Assembly: GCA_905234535.1 (NCBI GenBank) | Contig: CAJOII010000010.1 | Span: 1-64,000, forward strand | Reading direction: 5' to 3' | Source of the DNA: an uncultured Ruminococcus sp. | GTDB lineage: Bacteria; Bacillota; Clostridia; Oscillospirales; Acutalibacteraceae | DNA length: 64,000 nucleotides | Part shown: positions 29,683 to 39,488 of the stretch, one piece after another | How the letters are laid out: each line of letters opens with the position of its first letter | Position numbering within the stretch: position 1 is the stretch's first letter | Translations under genes and position numbers: made by a program | Notes under the pieces: generated by a model | The model's database searches: none | What the model saw: only the letters and a program-made list of their open reading frames with translations | What the model was told of the DNA's origin: nothing

Positions 29683-31245
29683 ATGGCTGATATTAGAAAA
29701 GAACAGGAGCGCGAGGAGCTTCACAAGGCGATATGGAGCATTGCGGATGATTTGCGCGGATCGGTAGACGGCTGGGACTTTAAGCAATATGTTCTCGGTA
29801 TGATGTTCTACCGCTACATTTCGGAGAATTTGACAAACTACATAAACGACGGCGAACGCGCCGCGGGAGATACCGAATTTGATTACGTGCAGCTACCTGA
29901 TGAAGAAGCAGAAGGCGCGCGTGAGGGCTTGGTTCAGGAAAAGGGCTTTTTCATTCTTCCGAGCGAGCTGTTTGTTAATGTTCGGGCGCGTGCAAAGGAC
30001 GATGAAAACCTCAACGAAACTTTGGAGCGTGTGTTCAACAATATTGAGAACTCCGCCAAAGGCAGCGAGAGTGAGGACGATTTTTCAGGCTTGTTCGACG
30101 ACCTCGACGTGAACTCCAATAAGCTCGGCGCAACGGTTGCCAAGCGCAATGACAAGCTGGTCAAGCTGATGAACGGCGTCGGCGATATGAAACTCGGTAA
30201 CTATCAGGACAACACCATTGACGCATTCGGTGACGCGTATGAGTTCCTCATGAGTATGTATGCCTCTAACGCCGGCAAATCCGGCGGCGAGTTCTTTACC
30301 CCGCAAGAGGTATCTGAGCTGCTCACGCGCCTTGCGGTCGTCGGCAAGACGGAGGTCAACAAGGTCTATGACCCCGCCTGCGGATCAGGTTCGCTGTTGC
30401 TGAAAGCCGCTAAAGTCCTCGGCAAAGACAATATCCGTCAGGGCTTCTACGGTCAGGAGATCAACCTCACAACCTACAACCTCTGCCGCATCAATATGTT
30501 CCTGCACGACATCAGCTTCGACAAGTTCGATATTGCCAACGAGGACACCCTCATTAGCCCTCAGCACTGGGACGACGAGCCGTTCGAGGTCATCGTCAGC
30601 AATCCGCCGTACTCCATCAAATGGGTCGGCGACGATAACCCGATCCTGATCAATGATCCGCGATTCTCTCCCGCGGGCGTACTCGCGCCGAAGAGCAAGG
30701 CGGACATGGCGTTCATCATGCATTCGCTCTCATGGCTCGCGACGAACGGCACGGCGGCGATCGTATGCTTCCCCGGCATCATGTACCGCGGCGGCGCGGA
30801 GAAGAAGATCCGCAAATATCTGGTGGAAAACAACTTTATCGACTGCATTATCCAGCTGCCGAGCAACCTGTTTTTCGGAACATCCATCGCCACTTGCATT
30901 ATGGTGATGAAGAAGTCAAAGCCAGACAACAGCGTGCTGTTTATTGACGCGACGAAGGAATGCGTCAAGGTCACGAACAACAATAAGCTGACCGAGGCAA
31001 ATATCAAGACGATCGTGGACGCCTTCACCTCGAGAGAGGAAAAGGAGCACTTCGCCCACCTCGCAACCTTTGACGAGATCAAGGAGAACGACTTCAATCT
31101 CTCCGTTTCCACCTACGTCGAGCAGGAGGACACCCGCGAGGTCATCGACATCAAAAAGCTGAATGCCGAGATCGCCGAGATCGTAAAGCGCGAAGAAGTC
31201 CTGAGAGCGGAGATTGATAAGATTATAAAGGAGATAGAGGTGTAA
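29683..31245 (+). CDS. hsdM: Type I restriction-modification methyltransferase subunit
   Basis: SAM motif [42 protein letters not shown]. Confidence 0.97.
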   Translation: MADIRKEQEREELHKAIWSIADDLRGSVDGWDFKQYVLGMMFYRYISENLTNYINDGERAAGDTEFDYVQLPDEEAEGAREGLVQEKGFFILPSELFVNVRARAKDDENLNETLERVFNNIENSAKGSESEDDFSGLFDDLDVNSNKLGATVAKRNDKLVKLMNGVGDMKLGNYQDNTIDAFGDAYEFLMSMYASNAGKSGGEFFTPQEVSELLTRLAVVGKTEVNKVYDPACGSGSLLLKAAKVLGKDNIRQGFYGQEINLTTYNLCRINMFLHDISFDKFDIANEDTLISPQHWDDEPFEVIVSNPPYSIKWVGDDNPILINDPRFSPAGVLAPKSKADMAFIMHSLSWLATNGTAAIVCFPGIMYRGGAEKKIRKYLVENNFIDCIIQLPSNLFFGTSIATCIMVMKKSKPDNSVLFIDATKECVKVTNNNKLTEANIKTIVDAFTSREEKEHFAHLATFDEIKENDFNLSVSTYVEQEDTREVIDIKKLNAEIAEIVKREEVLRAEIDKIIKEIEV

Positions 31246-32084
31246 TGTGTAAAGTATTGCCTAATCAGGATTATTTGCGCCCTGTTTATAAACACAAAAA
31301 CTTGCCTTTGCTAATTACAGATGAATTTCGATTCTATAGGATTATAAAGTTTAATAACGATTATTATGGAAAAACAATCAGTAAATTGCATGCAGGAAAC
31401 CTTCGTCCAGTTAGCGATGAAAACAGATATTCCAAATTGTTTTCAGGAAAGAGTGTTTCTTATTGGGCTGATTCATTGAAAACCGCAAGAGCAGAGTTTT
31501 ATCATCATTATGGTAATAAAAGCTATATATCTTTCTTTAGTTATGATGATGCATCAAGCTCTTTTCCCACTACAGATAATAAACAAGCGCTAGTAATCAT
31601 CGACGGCAGACGTGTGCAGTTCCATATTATACTTGAAAAATTTGAAGAAAAAATACCTTTATCAGATGAAGAAATCTCTATAATAAAACAGATAGAAGAG
31701 TTAGAACCCGATTGCTTAGCGTATGAATCTGTACGCTGCAAGGGCGGTATCAATTATTTGTTTTTTGAAAAGGGATTTAAAAAGCTTTCGTTAAGAGAAG
31801 TTACCTTAAACATTAAGAGAGGTAACAAGAGAAACCGAAAATCTGTTTTATGTGCATTTGGTTCTGATTATACTCCTAAGCCTGAAAGTTATGGGAAATG
31901 CTTTTTTCCAATAGCAAAGCTCAAAACTGATGAAGAATATCTAAAATCAGAAGAATACCATCGTAGGAATAGCATTTATCAGAATAACGCAGATTTGTTT
32001 ATCGCCCCATTTCGAGATTATCTGAACAAAAAAATACAACATACGGAGAACAATAAAGATGACCAAACTGGAACAGTTAATTGA
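31245..32084 (+). CDS. RES-like domain protein nested in the hsd operon
   Basis: FRFYRIIKF; LFSGKSVSYWADSLKTARAEFYHHYG; DCLAYESVRCKGGINYLFFEKGFKKLSLREV resemble the R..E..S pattern and Y.S...G.N..lF motif of RES domains; TAATG overlap with hsdM. Confidence 0.5.
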   Translation: MCKVLPNQDYLRPVYKHKNLPLLITDEFRFYRIIKFNNDYYGKTISKLHAGNLRPVSDENRYSKLFSGKSVSYWADSLKTARAEFYHHYGNKSYISFFSYDDASSSFPTTDNKQALVIIDGRRVQFHIILEKFEEKIPLSDEEISIIKQIEELEPDCLAYESVRCKGGINYLFFEKGFKKLSLREVTLNIKRGNKRNRKSVLCAFGSDYTPKPESYGKCFFPIAKLKTDEEYLKSEEYHRRNSIYQNNADLFIAPFRDYLNKKIQHTENNKDDQTGTVN

Positions 32085-33300
32085 ACAGCTTTGCCCGGAT
32101 GGGGTGGAATATAAGGTGTTAGGAGATATTGCTACTATCTCCAGAGGCGGCAGCTTCCAGAAAAAGGACTTTACCGAGGGTGGCGTTCCTTGCATTCACT
32201 ATGGGCAGATATATACCCGATATGGTTTATTTGCTAATGAGACTTTTACATATATCTCTGAGGCAGTTGCAAAAAAACAAAAATTCGCACAACCTAGTGA
32301 TATCGTTATGGCAGTTACGAGTGAGAACATTGAAGATGTCTGTAAGTGTGTAGTTTGGTTAGGCGATACTCCTGTTGCTGTCAGCGGTCACTCCGCTATC
32401 ATACACCATGATCAAAACGCAAAGTACTTAGCGTACTACTTCCATTCGACAATGTTCTTTACACAGAAGAGGAAGATAGCTCAAGGTACAAAAGTGATTG
32501 AAGTATCCCCTGATAAACTCAACAAAGTTAAAGTTCCTGTTCCTCCGCTTGAGGTGCAGGCTGAGATCGTCAGGATTCTGGATAAGTTCACAGAGCTTAC
32601 CACAGAGCTTACCACAGAGCTTACCACAGAGCTTACCAACAGAAAGAAACAGTATGAGTATTATAGACATAGCATCATAAAACTGCCAGAATGCAATCGA
32701 GTAACATTAGATGAGGTTTTCTATATACGAAATGGATATACACCATCAAAAAAACAACCTGAGTATTGGGAAAATGGTGACATTCAGTGGTTCAGATTGG
32801 AAGACATTAGGCAAAATGGACGTATCTTAACTCATGCTATTCAGCAAATAAACAGCAAAGGGGTTAAAAAATCTGGATTAATAGAAAAGGGATCAATTAT
32901 GATGTCAACAACTGCAACTCTTGGAGAACACGCATTGGTATGCGTAGACTATTTGAGTAATCAACAAATCACTAACTTCACAATAAAAGAAGCATTTCAA
33001 GAATACCTCCTCCCCAAATTTGCATTCTATTGTTTTTTTGATATAGGAGAACAATTAGCTACAATAGCCAATTATAGCGGAGGCATTCCGATAGTTGATC
33101 AAAACAAATTAAAAAAACTAACTTTGCCTCTCCCACTCATCGAAGAACAACGTCGCATTGTCGCCATCCTTGACCGCTTCGACGCGCTCTGCAACGATAT
33201 TTCCGAGGGCTTACCCGCAGAGATCGAGGCACGCCAGAAGCAGTATGAATACTACAGAGATAAACTGCTGACTTTTAAGGAGTTGAAAAGGTTTGAATAA
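32059..33300 (+). CDS. hsdS: Type I restriction-modification specificity subunit
   Basis: Two TRDs each followed by conserved region (PPLEVQAEIVRILDKF; PLIEEQRRIVAILDRFDAL); FTELTTELTTELTTELTNRKKQYEYYR spacer. Confidence 0.95.
   Translation: MTKLEQLIEQLCPDGVEYKVLGDIATISRGGSFQKKDFTEGGVPCIHYGQIYTRYGLFANETFTYISEAVAKKQKFAQPSDIVMAVTSENIEDVCKCVVWLGDTPVAVSGHSAIIHHDQNAKYLAYYFHSTMFFTQKRKIAQGTKVIEVSPDKLNKVKVPVPPLEVQAEIVRILDKFTELTTELTTELTTELTNRKKQYEYYRHSIIKLPECNRVTLDEVFYIRNGYTPSKKQPEYWENGDIQWFRLEDIRQNGRILTHAIQQINSKGVKKSGLIEKGSIMMSTTATLGEHALVCVDYLSNQQITNFTIKEAFQEYLLPKFAFYCFFDIGEQLATIANYSGGIPIVDQNKLKKLTLPLPLIEEQRRIVAILDRFDALCNDISEGLPAEIEARQKQYEYYRDKLLTFKELKRFE
32590..32637 (+). repeat. 4 tandem copies of the 12-bp unit ACAGAGCTTACC in the hsdS central spacer
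   Basis: Exact 12-bp tandem units encoding TEL(T) repeats. Confidence 0.97.
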
Positions 33301-34033
33301 CGCTCCCGGAATTGAAACCGCGTTGAGAAATCTCACTAATGCAATTTTTAAAACTCTTAAGGTTTATAACCTATGGCTACAAGAAAATCCGAATCATTTA
33401 TATGAGATTTTTCAACCATTAATTAAAGCGGTAAATCGAAGCAAGGCAATTACAGCGCTATTAGACAATCAAATTGTATTTACTGATGATTTAACTGATA
33501 TATTAGTGGAGGAAATAAGCAAGAGTGATAATGTAACCGAACTTATTGAAAATTACTATATGGCTGACAATTGTCAAAAATTCAATGAATTAAAGGATAA
33601 GTGTATAAAATCAGAATTGACAAAAAAGTATAACGAGCTATTTTGTCAAGTGTTCTCAGCTTATGATATACAGCATTATCATCTTGCGTGCATGGGTTTG
33701 TTTGCAATAACAGACGGCTTGCTCGCTACTCTTTCGAAAATAGAACGTAATACGAGCTATAAAAAGAGGACAGATACTATCGTTAAAAGATTAGAGAATG
33801 AAGAACCGTTATCAATTAACGATAGGAGATTAACTTGTATTATTTGCTCTTTGTCTAATATAGATTATACAGTATTTAAGGAATCGCATTTTGATGAAGA
33901 TGAACCTGATTATGTTAACCGCCATTGGACATTGCACGGAAGAACTAATAGAACATTTGAAAGAATGGATTTTATTAGAGTATTGTTGTGGATAGATGCT
34001 CTAATCATATTAGATGATTATCTAAAAGAATAA
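33293..34033 (+). CDS. HEPN-like protein nested between hsdS and hsdR
   Basis: 246 aa, helical; C-terminal VNRHWTLHGRTNRTFERMDFIRVLLWIDALIILDDYL contains R-X4-H (RHWTLH). Confidence 0.5.
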   Translation: MNNAPGIETALRNLTNAIFKTLKVYNLWLQENPNHLYEIFQPLIKAVNRSKAITALLDNQIVFTDDLTDILVEEISKSDNVTELIENYYMADNCQKFNELKDKCIKSELTKKYNELFCQVFSAYDIQHYHLACMGLFAITDGLLATLSKIERNTSYKKRTDTIVKRLENEEPLSINDRRLTCIICSLSNIDYTVFKESHFDEDEPDYVNRHWTLHGRTNRTFERMDFIRVLLWIDALIILDDYLKE

Positions 34034-34044
34034 GGAGGCTATTT

Positions 34045-37000
34045 ATGCCTTATTTTAACATCGTAACAGAATCAAAAGAAAACACTGTCGTAACCGAATA
34101 CACTCCCGTGGAGAAGAACGCGACGAGCTACCAGAGCGAGGCGCAGCTCGAAGCGGAGTTTATCCGTTTGCTGACGGAGCAGGGGTATGAATACTTGCAG
34201 ATCCACTCGGAAGATGAATTACTGCGCAATCTGCGGGCTCAGCTCGAAAAGCTGAACAGCTACACCTTCTCGGACAGCGAGTGGAAGCGCTTTTTCTCCG
34301 ACTGTATCGCCAATTCCAACGACGGTATCGCTGAGAAGGCGAAGCGTCTGCAGGAGGACTATGTGCAGGTGCTGCGCCGTGACGACGGCACCGGCAAGAA
34401 CATCACGCTGATCGACAAGAAGAACATCCACAACAACTTTGTGCAGGTCATCAACCAGTATGAGGTCAGCCGGGATGAAGGTGCAAAGCACGACAACCGC
34501 TATGACGTCACGATCCTCGTCAACGGTCTGCCGATGGTACATATCGAGCTCAAACGCCGCGGCGTCGCGATCCGCGAGGCGTTCAACCAGATCGACCGCT
34601 ATCAGCGCGACAGCTTCTTTGCCGGCAGCGGTCTGTTTGAGTATGTGCAGATATTTGTGATCTCTAACGGCAGTAATACTAAGTATTATTCCAATACCAC
34701 TCGATGGAACGCTGTGCATGAGCAGAACGGCAGAAAGAAGGGAAAGACCTCCAACAGCTTTGAGTTTACCTCGTTCTGGGCTGACGCGAATAACCGTATC
34801 ATCCCCGATCTGGTCGACTTTACCAAGACGTTTTTCGCCAAGCATACGATCCTCAATATTCTGACCCGTTACTGCATTTTCACCAGCGAGAATATGCTGA
34901 TGGTCATGCGTCCGTACCAGATCATCGCCACTGAAAGGATATTGAATCGCATTGAGGTGGCGACTAACTATAAGAAGTACGGCTCTATCGAGGGCGGTGG
35001 TTATATCTGGCATACGACAGGCTCCGGCAAAACGCTGACGAGTTTCAAGACCGCGCGCCTTGCGTCCGCCCTGCCGACGATCGACAAGGTGCTGTTTGTC
35101 GTGGATAGAAAAGACCTCGACTACCAGACGATGAAAGAATATGACCGCTTTGAAAAGGGCGCGGCGAACTCGAACACCTCGACCGCGATCCTGAAAAAAC
35201 AGCTCGAGGACGATAACGCGCGGATCATCATCACCACGATCCAGAAGCTATCGACCTTTATCAACAAGAACAAGGGCCATGAGGTGTATCAAAAGCACAT
35301 CGTCATCATCTTTGACGAGTGCCACCGCAGCCAGTTCGGCGATATGCACGCCGCGATCATCAAGAACTTCAAGAAGTACCATATCTTTGGCTTCACCGGA
35401 ACGCCGATCTTTGCCGCGAACGCCGGTCATGTGAAGAATCCGAAGTTCGCCACCACTGAACAGACCTTCGGCGATAAGCTGCACACCTACACGATTGTTG
35501 ACGCAATCAACGATAAGAATGTTCTGCCCTTCCGCGTGGACTATATCAAGACGATGGATAAGGAGCCGGATATCGACGATAAAAAGGTGCATGATATCGA
35601 CCGCGAAAAGCCGTTCTTGGAACCCGTTCGCATTGAGAACGTGACGCGCTATATCCTCGATAACTTTGACAGAAAAACCTATCGCGGCGACAAGTCCTAT
35701 GCGTACCGTGTGCTGACAAACGTCGCCGAGGTCGCAACGGCTAAGAACGGCGCGGTGGAGGAGATCAAGCAGCAACAGCGCGTCAGCGGCTTCAACTCCA
35801 TCTTTGCCGTCGCGTCCGTCCCGCTCGCAAAGCTCTATTATAAGCAGATGAAAGCCGATCCGACCAAGAAGCTCAAGATCGCGACCATCTTCAGCTATGC
35901 CGCCAACGAGGAAGTCGACGACAGCCTGCTGGACGAAGAAAATCCCGAGAGCACCGCGGGGCTGGATCAAAGCTCGCGCGATTTTCTCGAGAAGGCGATC
36001 GCTGACTATAATGAGATGTTCAGCACCAACTACAGTACCGATAACGACGGCTTCCAGAGCTACTATAAGGATCTGTCGCTGAGGATGAAGAACAAGGAGC
36101 TCGACCTGCTGATCGTGGTCAATATGTTCCTCACCGGCTTTGACGCGACAACGCTGAATACCCTCTGGGTAGACAAGAATCTGAAATACCACGGGCTGAT
36201 CCAGGCGTTCTCCCGCACCAACCGTATTCTGAACAAGATCAAGACCTTCGGCAATATCGTGTGCTTCCGGCAGCTGCAAAAGCGCGTCGATGACGCGATC
36301 GCGCTCTTCGGCAACAAAGAAGCCGGCGGCGTTGTCCTGCTCAAAGGTTTCAAGGATTATTACTACGGTTATGTGGACGAGAAGGGCAAGGACAAGCCCG
36401 GTTACATTACGATGATCGAGGAACTTTTGGAGCGCTATCCGCTCTCGGAGCCTGCGATCATCGGCGAGAAGAAACAGCGGAATTTCATCCTGCTGTTCGG
36501 CGCTTTGCTCCGTATGCGAAATCTTTTGTTGTCCTTTGATGAGTTCGCCGGGAAGGAGATAATCTCCGAGCGTGATTTGCAGACATATCTCGGCAGATAT
36601 CAGGATCTTCATGACGAGTGGAAAAAGAAGAAGGACGGCGATAAAGAGGATATCACAAACGATATTGTCTTTGAGGTCGAGCTGATCAAGCAGATCGAGA
36701 TCAATATCGATTATATCCTTATGCTTGTCAAAAAATATAAAGACGGTAATTGCGAGGATAAGGAAATCGTTGTCGATATCCGCAGAGCGGTTGACGCAAG
36801 TTCCGAGCTGCGCAGCAAGAAAGAGCTGATCGAGACATTTATCGCCAATGTCAACGGTATTGATGATGTGTTCTCTGACTGGCGCGAATTCGTTAAGAAA
36901 GAAAAAGAAAAGGAAATCGCCGCTTTGATTGAGGAAGAAAATCTAAAGCCCGATGAAACGGTGAGGTTTATCAATAATGCGTTCCGCGACGGCGAACTGA

Positions 37001-37137
37001 AAACAACAGGCGTCGGAATTGACAACCTTCTTCCCCCTATGCGACGTTTTGGAGGCAACTCCAACCGCACAGAGAAGAAACAAACGGTCATTGAAAAGCT
37101 GAAAGCGTTCTTTGAGAAGTATTTTGGGGTTTTATGA
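34045..37137 (+). CDS. hsdR: Type I restriction endonuclease subunit
   Basis: VHIELKRRGVAIREAFNQIDRY nuclease motif, WHTTGSGKTLTSFK Walker A, IIFDECHRSQFG DEAD-type box, FGFTGTPI. Confidence 0.97.
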   Translation: MPYFNIVTESKENTVVTEYTPVEKNATSYQSEAQLEAEFIRLLTEQGYEYLQIHSEDELLRNLRAQLEKLNSYTFSDSEWKRFFSDCIANSNDGIAEKAKRLQEDYVQVLRRDDGTGKNITLIDKKNIHNNFVQVINQYEVSRDEGAKHDNRYDVTILVNGLPMVHIELKRRGVAIREAFNQIDRYQRDSFFAGSGLFEYVQIFVISNGSNTKYYSNTTRWNAVHEQNGRKKGKTSNSFEFTSFWADANNRIIPDLVDFTKTFFAKHTILNILTRYCIFTSENMLMVMRPYQIIATERILNRIEVATNYKKYGSIEGGGYIWHTTGSGKTLTSFKTARLASALPTIDKVLFVVDRKDLDYQTMKEYDRFEKGAANSNTSTAILKKQLEDDNARIIITTIQKLSTFINKNKGHEVYQKHIVIIFDECHRSQFGDMHAAIIKNFKKYHIFGFTGTPIFAANAGHVKNPKFATTEQTFGDKLHTYTIVDAINDKNVLPFRVDYIKTMDKEPDIDDKKVHDIDREKPFLEPVRIENVTRYILDNFDRKTYRGDKSYAYRVLTNVAEVATAKNGAVEEIKQQQRVSGFNSIFAVASVPLAKLYYKQMKADPTKKLKIATIFSYAANEEVDDSLLDEENPESTAGLDQSSRDFLEKAIADYNEMFSTNYSTDNDGFQSYYKDLSLRMKNKELDLLIVVNMFLTGFDATTLNTLWVDKNLKYHGLIQAFSRTNRILNKIKTFGNIVCFRQLQKRVDDAIALFGNKEAGGVVLLKGFKDYYYGYVDEKGKDKPGYITMIEELLERYPLSEPAIIGEKKQRNFILLFGALLRMRNLLLSFDEFAGKEIISERDLQTYLGRYQDLHDEWKKKKDGDKEDITNDIVFEVELIKQIEINIDYILMLVKKYKDGNCEDKEIVVDIRRAVDASSELRSKKELIETFIANVNGIDDVFSDWREFVKKEKEKEIAALIEEENLKPDETVRFINNAFRDGELKTTGVGIDNLLPPMRRFGGNSNRTEKKQTVIEKLKAFFEKYFGVL

Positions 37138-37167
37138 TAAATTAGTACTGCTAATCTTAAAATTCAA

Positions 37168-37209
37168 AAACGAGTGTCCTTTGCTTGTAAATGCCAAGGA
37201 CACTCGTTA
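37168..37209. terminator. Terminator hairpin
   Basis: AACGAGTGTCCTT / AAGGACACTCGTT. Confidence 0.8.
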
Positions 37210-37256
37210 TCATTATATATAAAGTGACGAATTATAACAAGTGAGGGTTCAATTTA

Positions 37257-37964
37257 TTATCCTATTAAGTCGATTGCTTCAATCAGCGCTTTTGCATAAC
37301 GCTTAGCTGAAGTTTCGACTTTCTTTTTTGTTATTGCGGCTATCAAATACATCGTTGCCGTAAAGTGTGCCGCAATCTCAAGTGCCAGTACAAAATGTGT
37401 AGGCTTATCGTTTTCAAAAATAGGAGTAAAGAAGATTAAGGCTAAAAAAGCCAAAGCTATGCAGTTAAAAATGATTCCAACTTTTTTCAAGTTAAACATA
37501 TTCCATATAAACCCATAGTTAATGTTCTCTTCATATACCAGGTGGAAAACCTTATCATCCCGTGTTTTTGCTCGTAGCCATGTTACAACGCTCTCACAAA
37601 GGTTTATTGTAATTGCTTTCTGAGTGTTTTCTTCGTCTATGTTACCAAACGCTATAAACTCGGGCTCAAACGAAGCAATCTTCCTATAGTAACGATTTTT
37701 CGTTATATTAGATATTTCTGAATCAGGCATCAAATATTCGGCGGCATAATTCCTATTAAAAGACTGGTGATTCGATCGACACAGATGAAGTATACACTGT
37801 ACCGTTACAAGAATCAATACAGACAAGGCTACTCCTTCGACGGATGTGATACTTTTTCCAAATAAGGCTATGACATCCAAGATGAACGGAAGTGTGTAAA
37901 ATAGTGCAACGCTTGTCCGTGCTCTTAAGTTGTAAGAATCAAAAAGGTTTAAACTCATATTCAA
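37257..37964 (-). CDS. Putative 4-TM membrane protein, S-4TM-like effector candidate
   Basis: Two N-terminal TMs (SVALFYTLPFILDVIALFG, VALSVLILVTVQCILHLC), about 100-aa soluble part, two C-terminal TMs. Confidence 0.55.
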   Translation of the reverse strand: MNMSLNLFDSYNLRARTSVALFYTLPFILDVIALFGKSITSVEGVALSVLILVTVQCILHLCRSNHQSFNRNYAAEYLMPDSEISNITKNRYYRKIASFEPEFIAFGNIDEENTQKAITINLCESVVTWLRAKTRDDKVFHLVYEENINYGFIWNMFNLKKVGIIFNCIALAFLALIFFTPIFENDKPTHFVLALEIAAHFTATMYLIAAITKKKVETSAKRYAKALIEAIDLIG

Positions 37965-38420
37965 TCACGCAACCTTTCTGTAAGCTGATGCAATCCTTTC
38001 CTTGAGCGAAAGGCTTCTCTTAATCAGCATCTCGATTTCAGATTGTGTAACATCAAAGCGCAAGTTAAACTCTGAACCCGGATAACGAATTACTCTTCCA
38101 TGGTCATCGCATTTGCTATAGTATAGGTTCTTCTGTTTATTGAACACACTACGATCTAACAAATCACACGAATTGATAATTTTTGTGCTGTTTTGTATAC
38201 TACTGCCAAACCTCATAAAGTATTCTCTAATCCAGAAATTATGCCCGTAAAATATAATTGTATTATCTTTTATCAGCGGGAAACTCTGGAGCTTAATGAA
38301 ATCTTGGTTTCTGTCAATCTGTATGAAAAACGAATCAAATGCGTTGCTTAAGTAATCTATACGTGCATTCAATTCTTTCTCAAAGGGCATTTGCAAGAGG
38401 TATATCATCGATAAGACCAC
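37965..38420 (-). CDS. Hypothetical 151-aa protein
   Basis: Overlaps MBL gene by 16 bp and abuts the 4TM gene; IIFYGHNFWIREYF...KIINSCDLL. Confidence 0.6.
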   Translation of the reverse strand: MVLSMIYLLQMPFEKELNARIDYLSNAFDSFFIQIDRNQDFIKLQSFPLIKDNTIIFYGHNFWIREYFMRFGSSIQNSTKIINSCDLLDRSVFNKQKNLYYSKCDDHGRVIRYPGSEFNLRFDVTQSEIEMLIKRSLSLKERIASAYRKVA

Positions 38421-39289
38421 CTCGATTCCACATTGCCTAACGTTAGTGGCGGATTAGGCATACTTGTAAAAAGGTCGGGATATGTAATGTCCCCATTCAA
38501 TGTGGATTTTACGCGTCTTCCCGCGCTCTTCAATTTATGAGATCCGCCATTTGTATCACCTGTATTGTCGGAGACCAGATACACAGTTAAGAAATCATCA
38601 CTTTTTGCATCAAAAATCTTATCTGCTGTTTCTCCCTTGCCATGATGTGGAAGCTGGATAACCTGATAATCCGACAACTTATCCTCGATTGCTGCAAACG
38701 CCGCATCGCCACAAAGGAGAACTAATTTATCCCTAATATAAACCGATACCTGAACACTGGCTGCATTATATGCGGTTTCCGCGTCTTTTGTATCTCCCTC
38801 ACTGTTGTTTAGGAGTTTTGCGACTGTTTCTAAAGCATAATCTTTTTCAGGGCCTACGATATTCACGCCTGATACAATCTCGTCCAATTCGATAGCGTCC
38901 AGCAATTTTACAGTTCTGCTTAACTCTGCGATATTATCATAGTCTTTTGTGATGCGGTTTCCCAGTGATTTATTTGTCACGCGTCCATCGTTAAGAAGCT
39001 TCTTAATATCCTCCTTATGCTTAAGGAATAGCTGAGCATAAAAAGAAGAAATCAGCTTTTTTTTAATCAGGTATGGAAATCCATCATAGTGATCAGAGTC
39101 GTTGTGCGATAAAACGGCAATCGCCTGTTTATACCCGTGCTCAGACATATATTCTTCGACCCGCCGAGCATGTTTCTCACTACCACAATCATATATTATC
39201 AATTCGCTACCAGTATCGATTAGAATACAATCGCCATAATTGGAGCTTTGAGGTTTATAACCTCTTGAACTTAATGCTTTCAAAATCAT
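38405..39289 (-). CDS. ComEC-like metallo-beta-lactamase-fold hydrolase
   Basis: NYGDCILIDTGSELIIYDCG; AVLSHNDSDHYDGFPYLI (HxDxDH); VLLCGDAA; VIQLPHHGKGETAD. Confidence 0.85.
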   Translation of the reverse strand: MILKALSSRGYKPQSSNYGDCILIDTGSELIIYDCGSEKHARRVEEYMSEHGYKQAIAVLSHNDSDHYDGFPYLIKKKLISSFYAQLFLKHKEDIKKLLNDGRVTNKSLGNRITKDYDNIAELSRTVKLLDAIELDEIVSGVNIVGPEKDYALETVAKLLNNSEGDTKDAETAYNAASVQVSVYIRDKLVLLCGDAAFAAIEDKLSDYQVIQLPHHGKGETADKIFDAKSDDFLTVYLVSDNTGDTNGGSHKLKSAGRRVKSTLNGDITYPDLFTSMPNPPLTLGNVESRWSYR

Positions 39290-39488
39290 ATATTATTACC
39301 TCACTTTATAGTTTACCTCCTTGCAATAATTCGTCGAATATAGTATAACACTTTCTTTCTGTGATTTCAAGTATTTTTTAGAGTTTTGTTATAATATATA
39401 ACGAAATCTACAAAAATTTTGCGTTATGAGATAATTTTTTCTGGACAGAACTTGCTGAATATGCTATAATCCTATCGGAGGAGATAAT

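Noticed and set aside
32590-32637. CRISPR-like repeat
   Set aside because: Contiguous 12-bp in-frame tandem units within hsdS, no spacers; no CRISPR array or cas genes seen in the window.
37257-39289. CBASS or SAVED system because of the 4TM effector-like protein
   Set aside because: No CD-NTase, SAVED or Cap2/Cap3-like genes in the operon.
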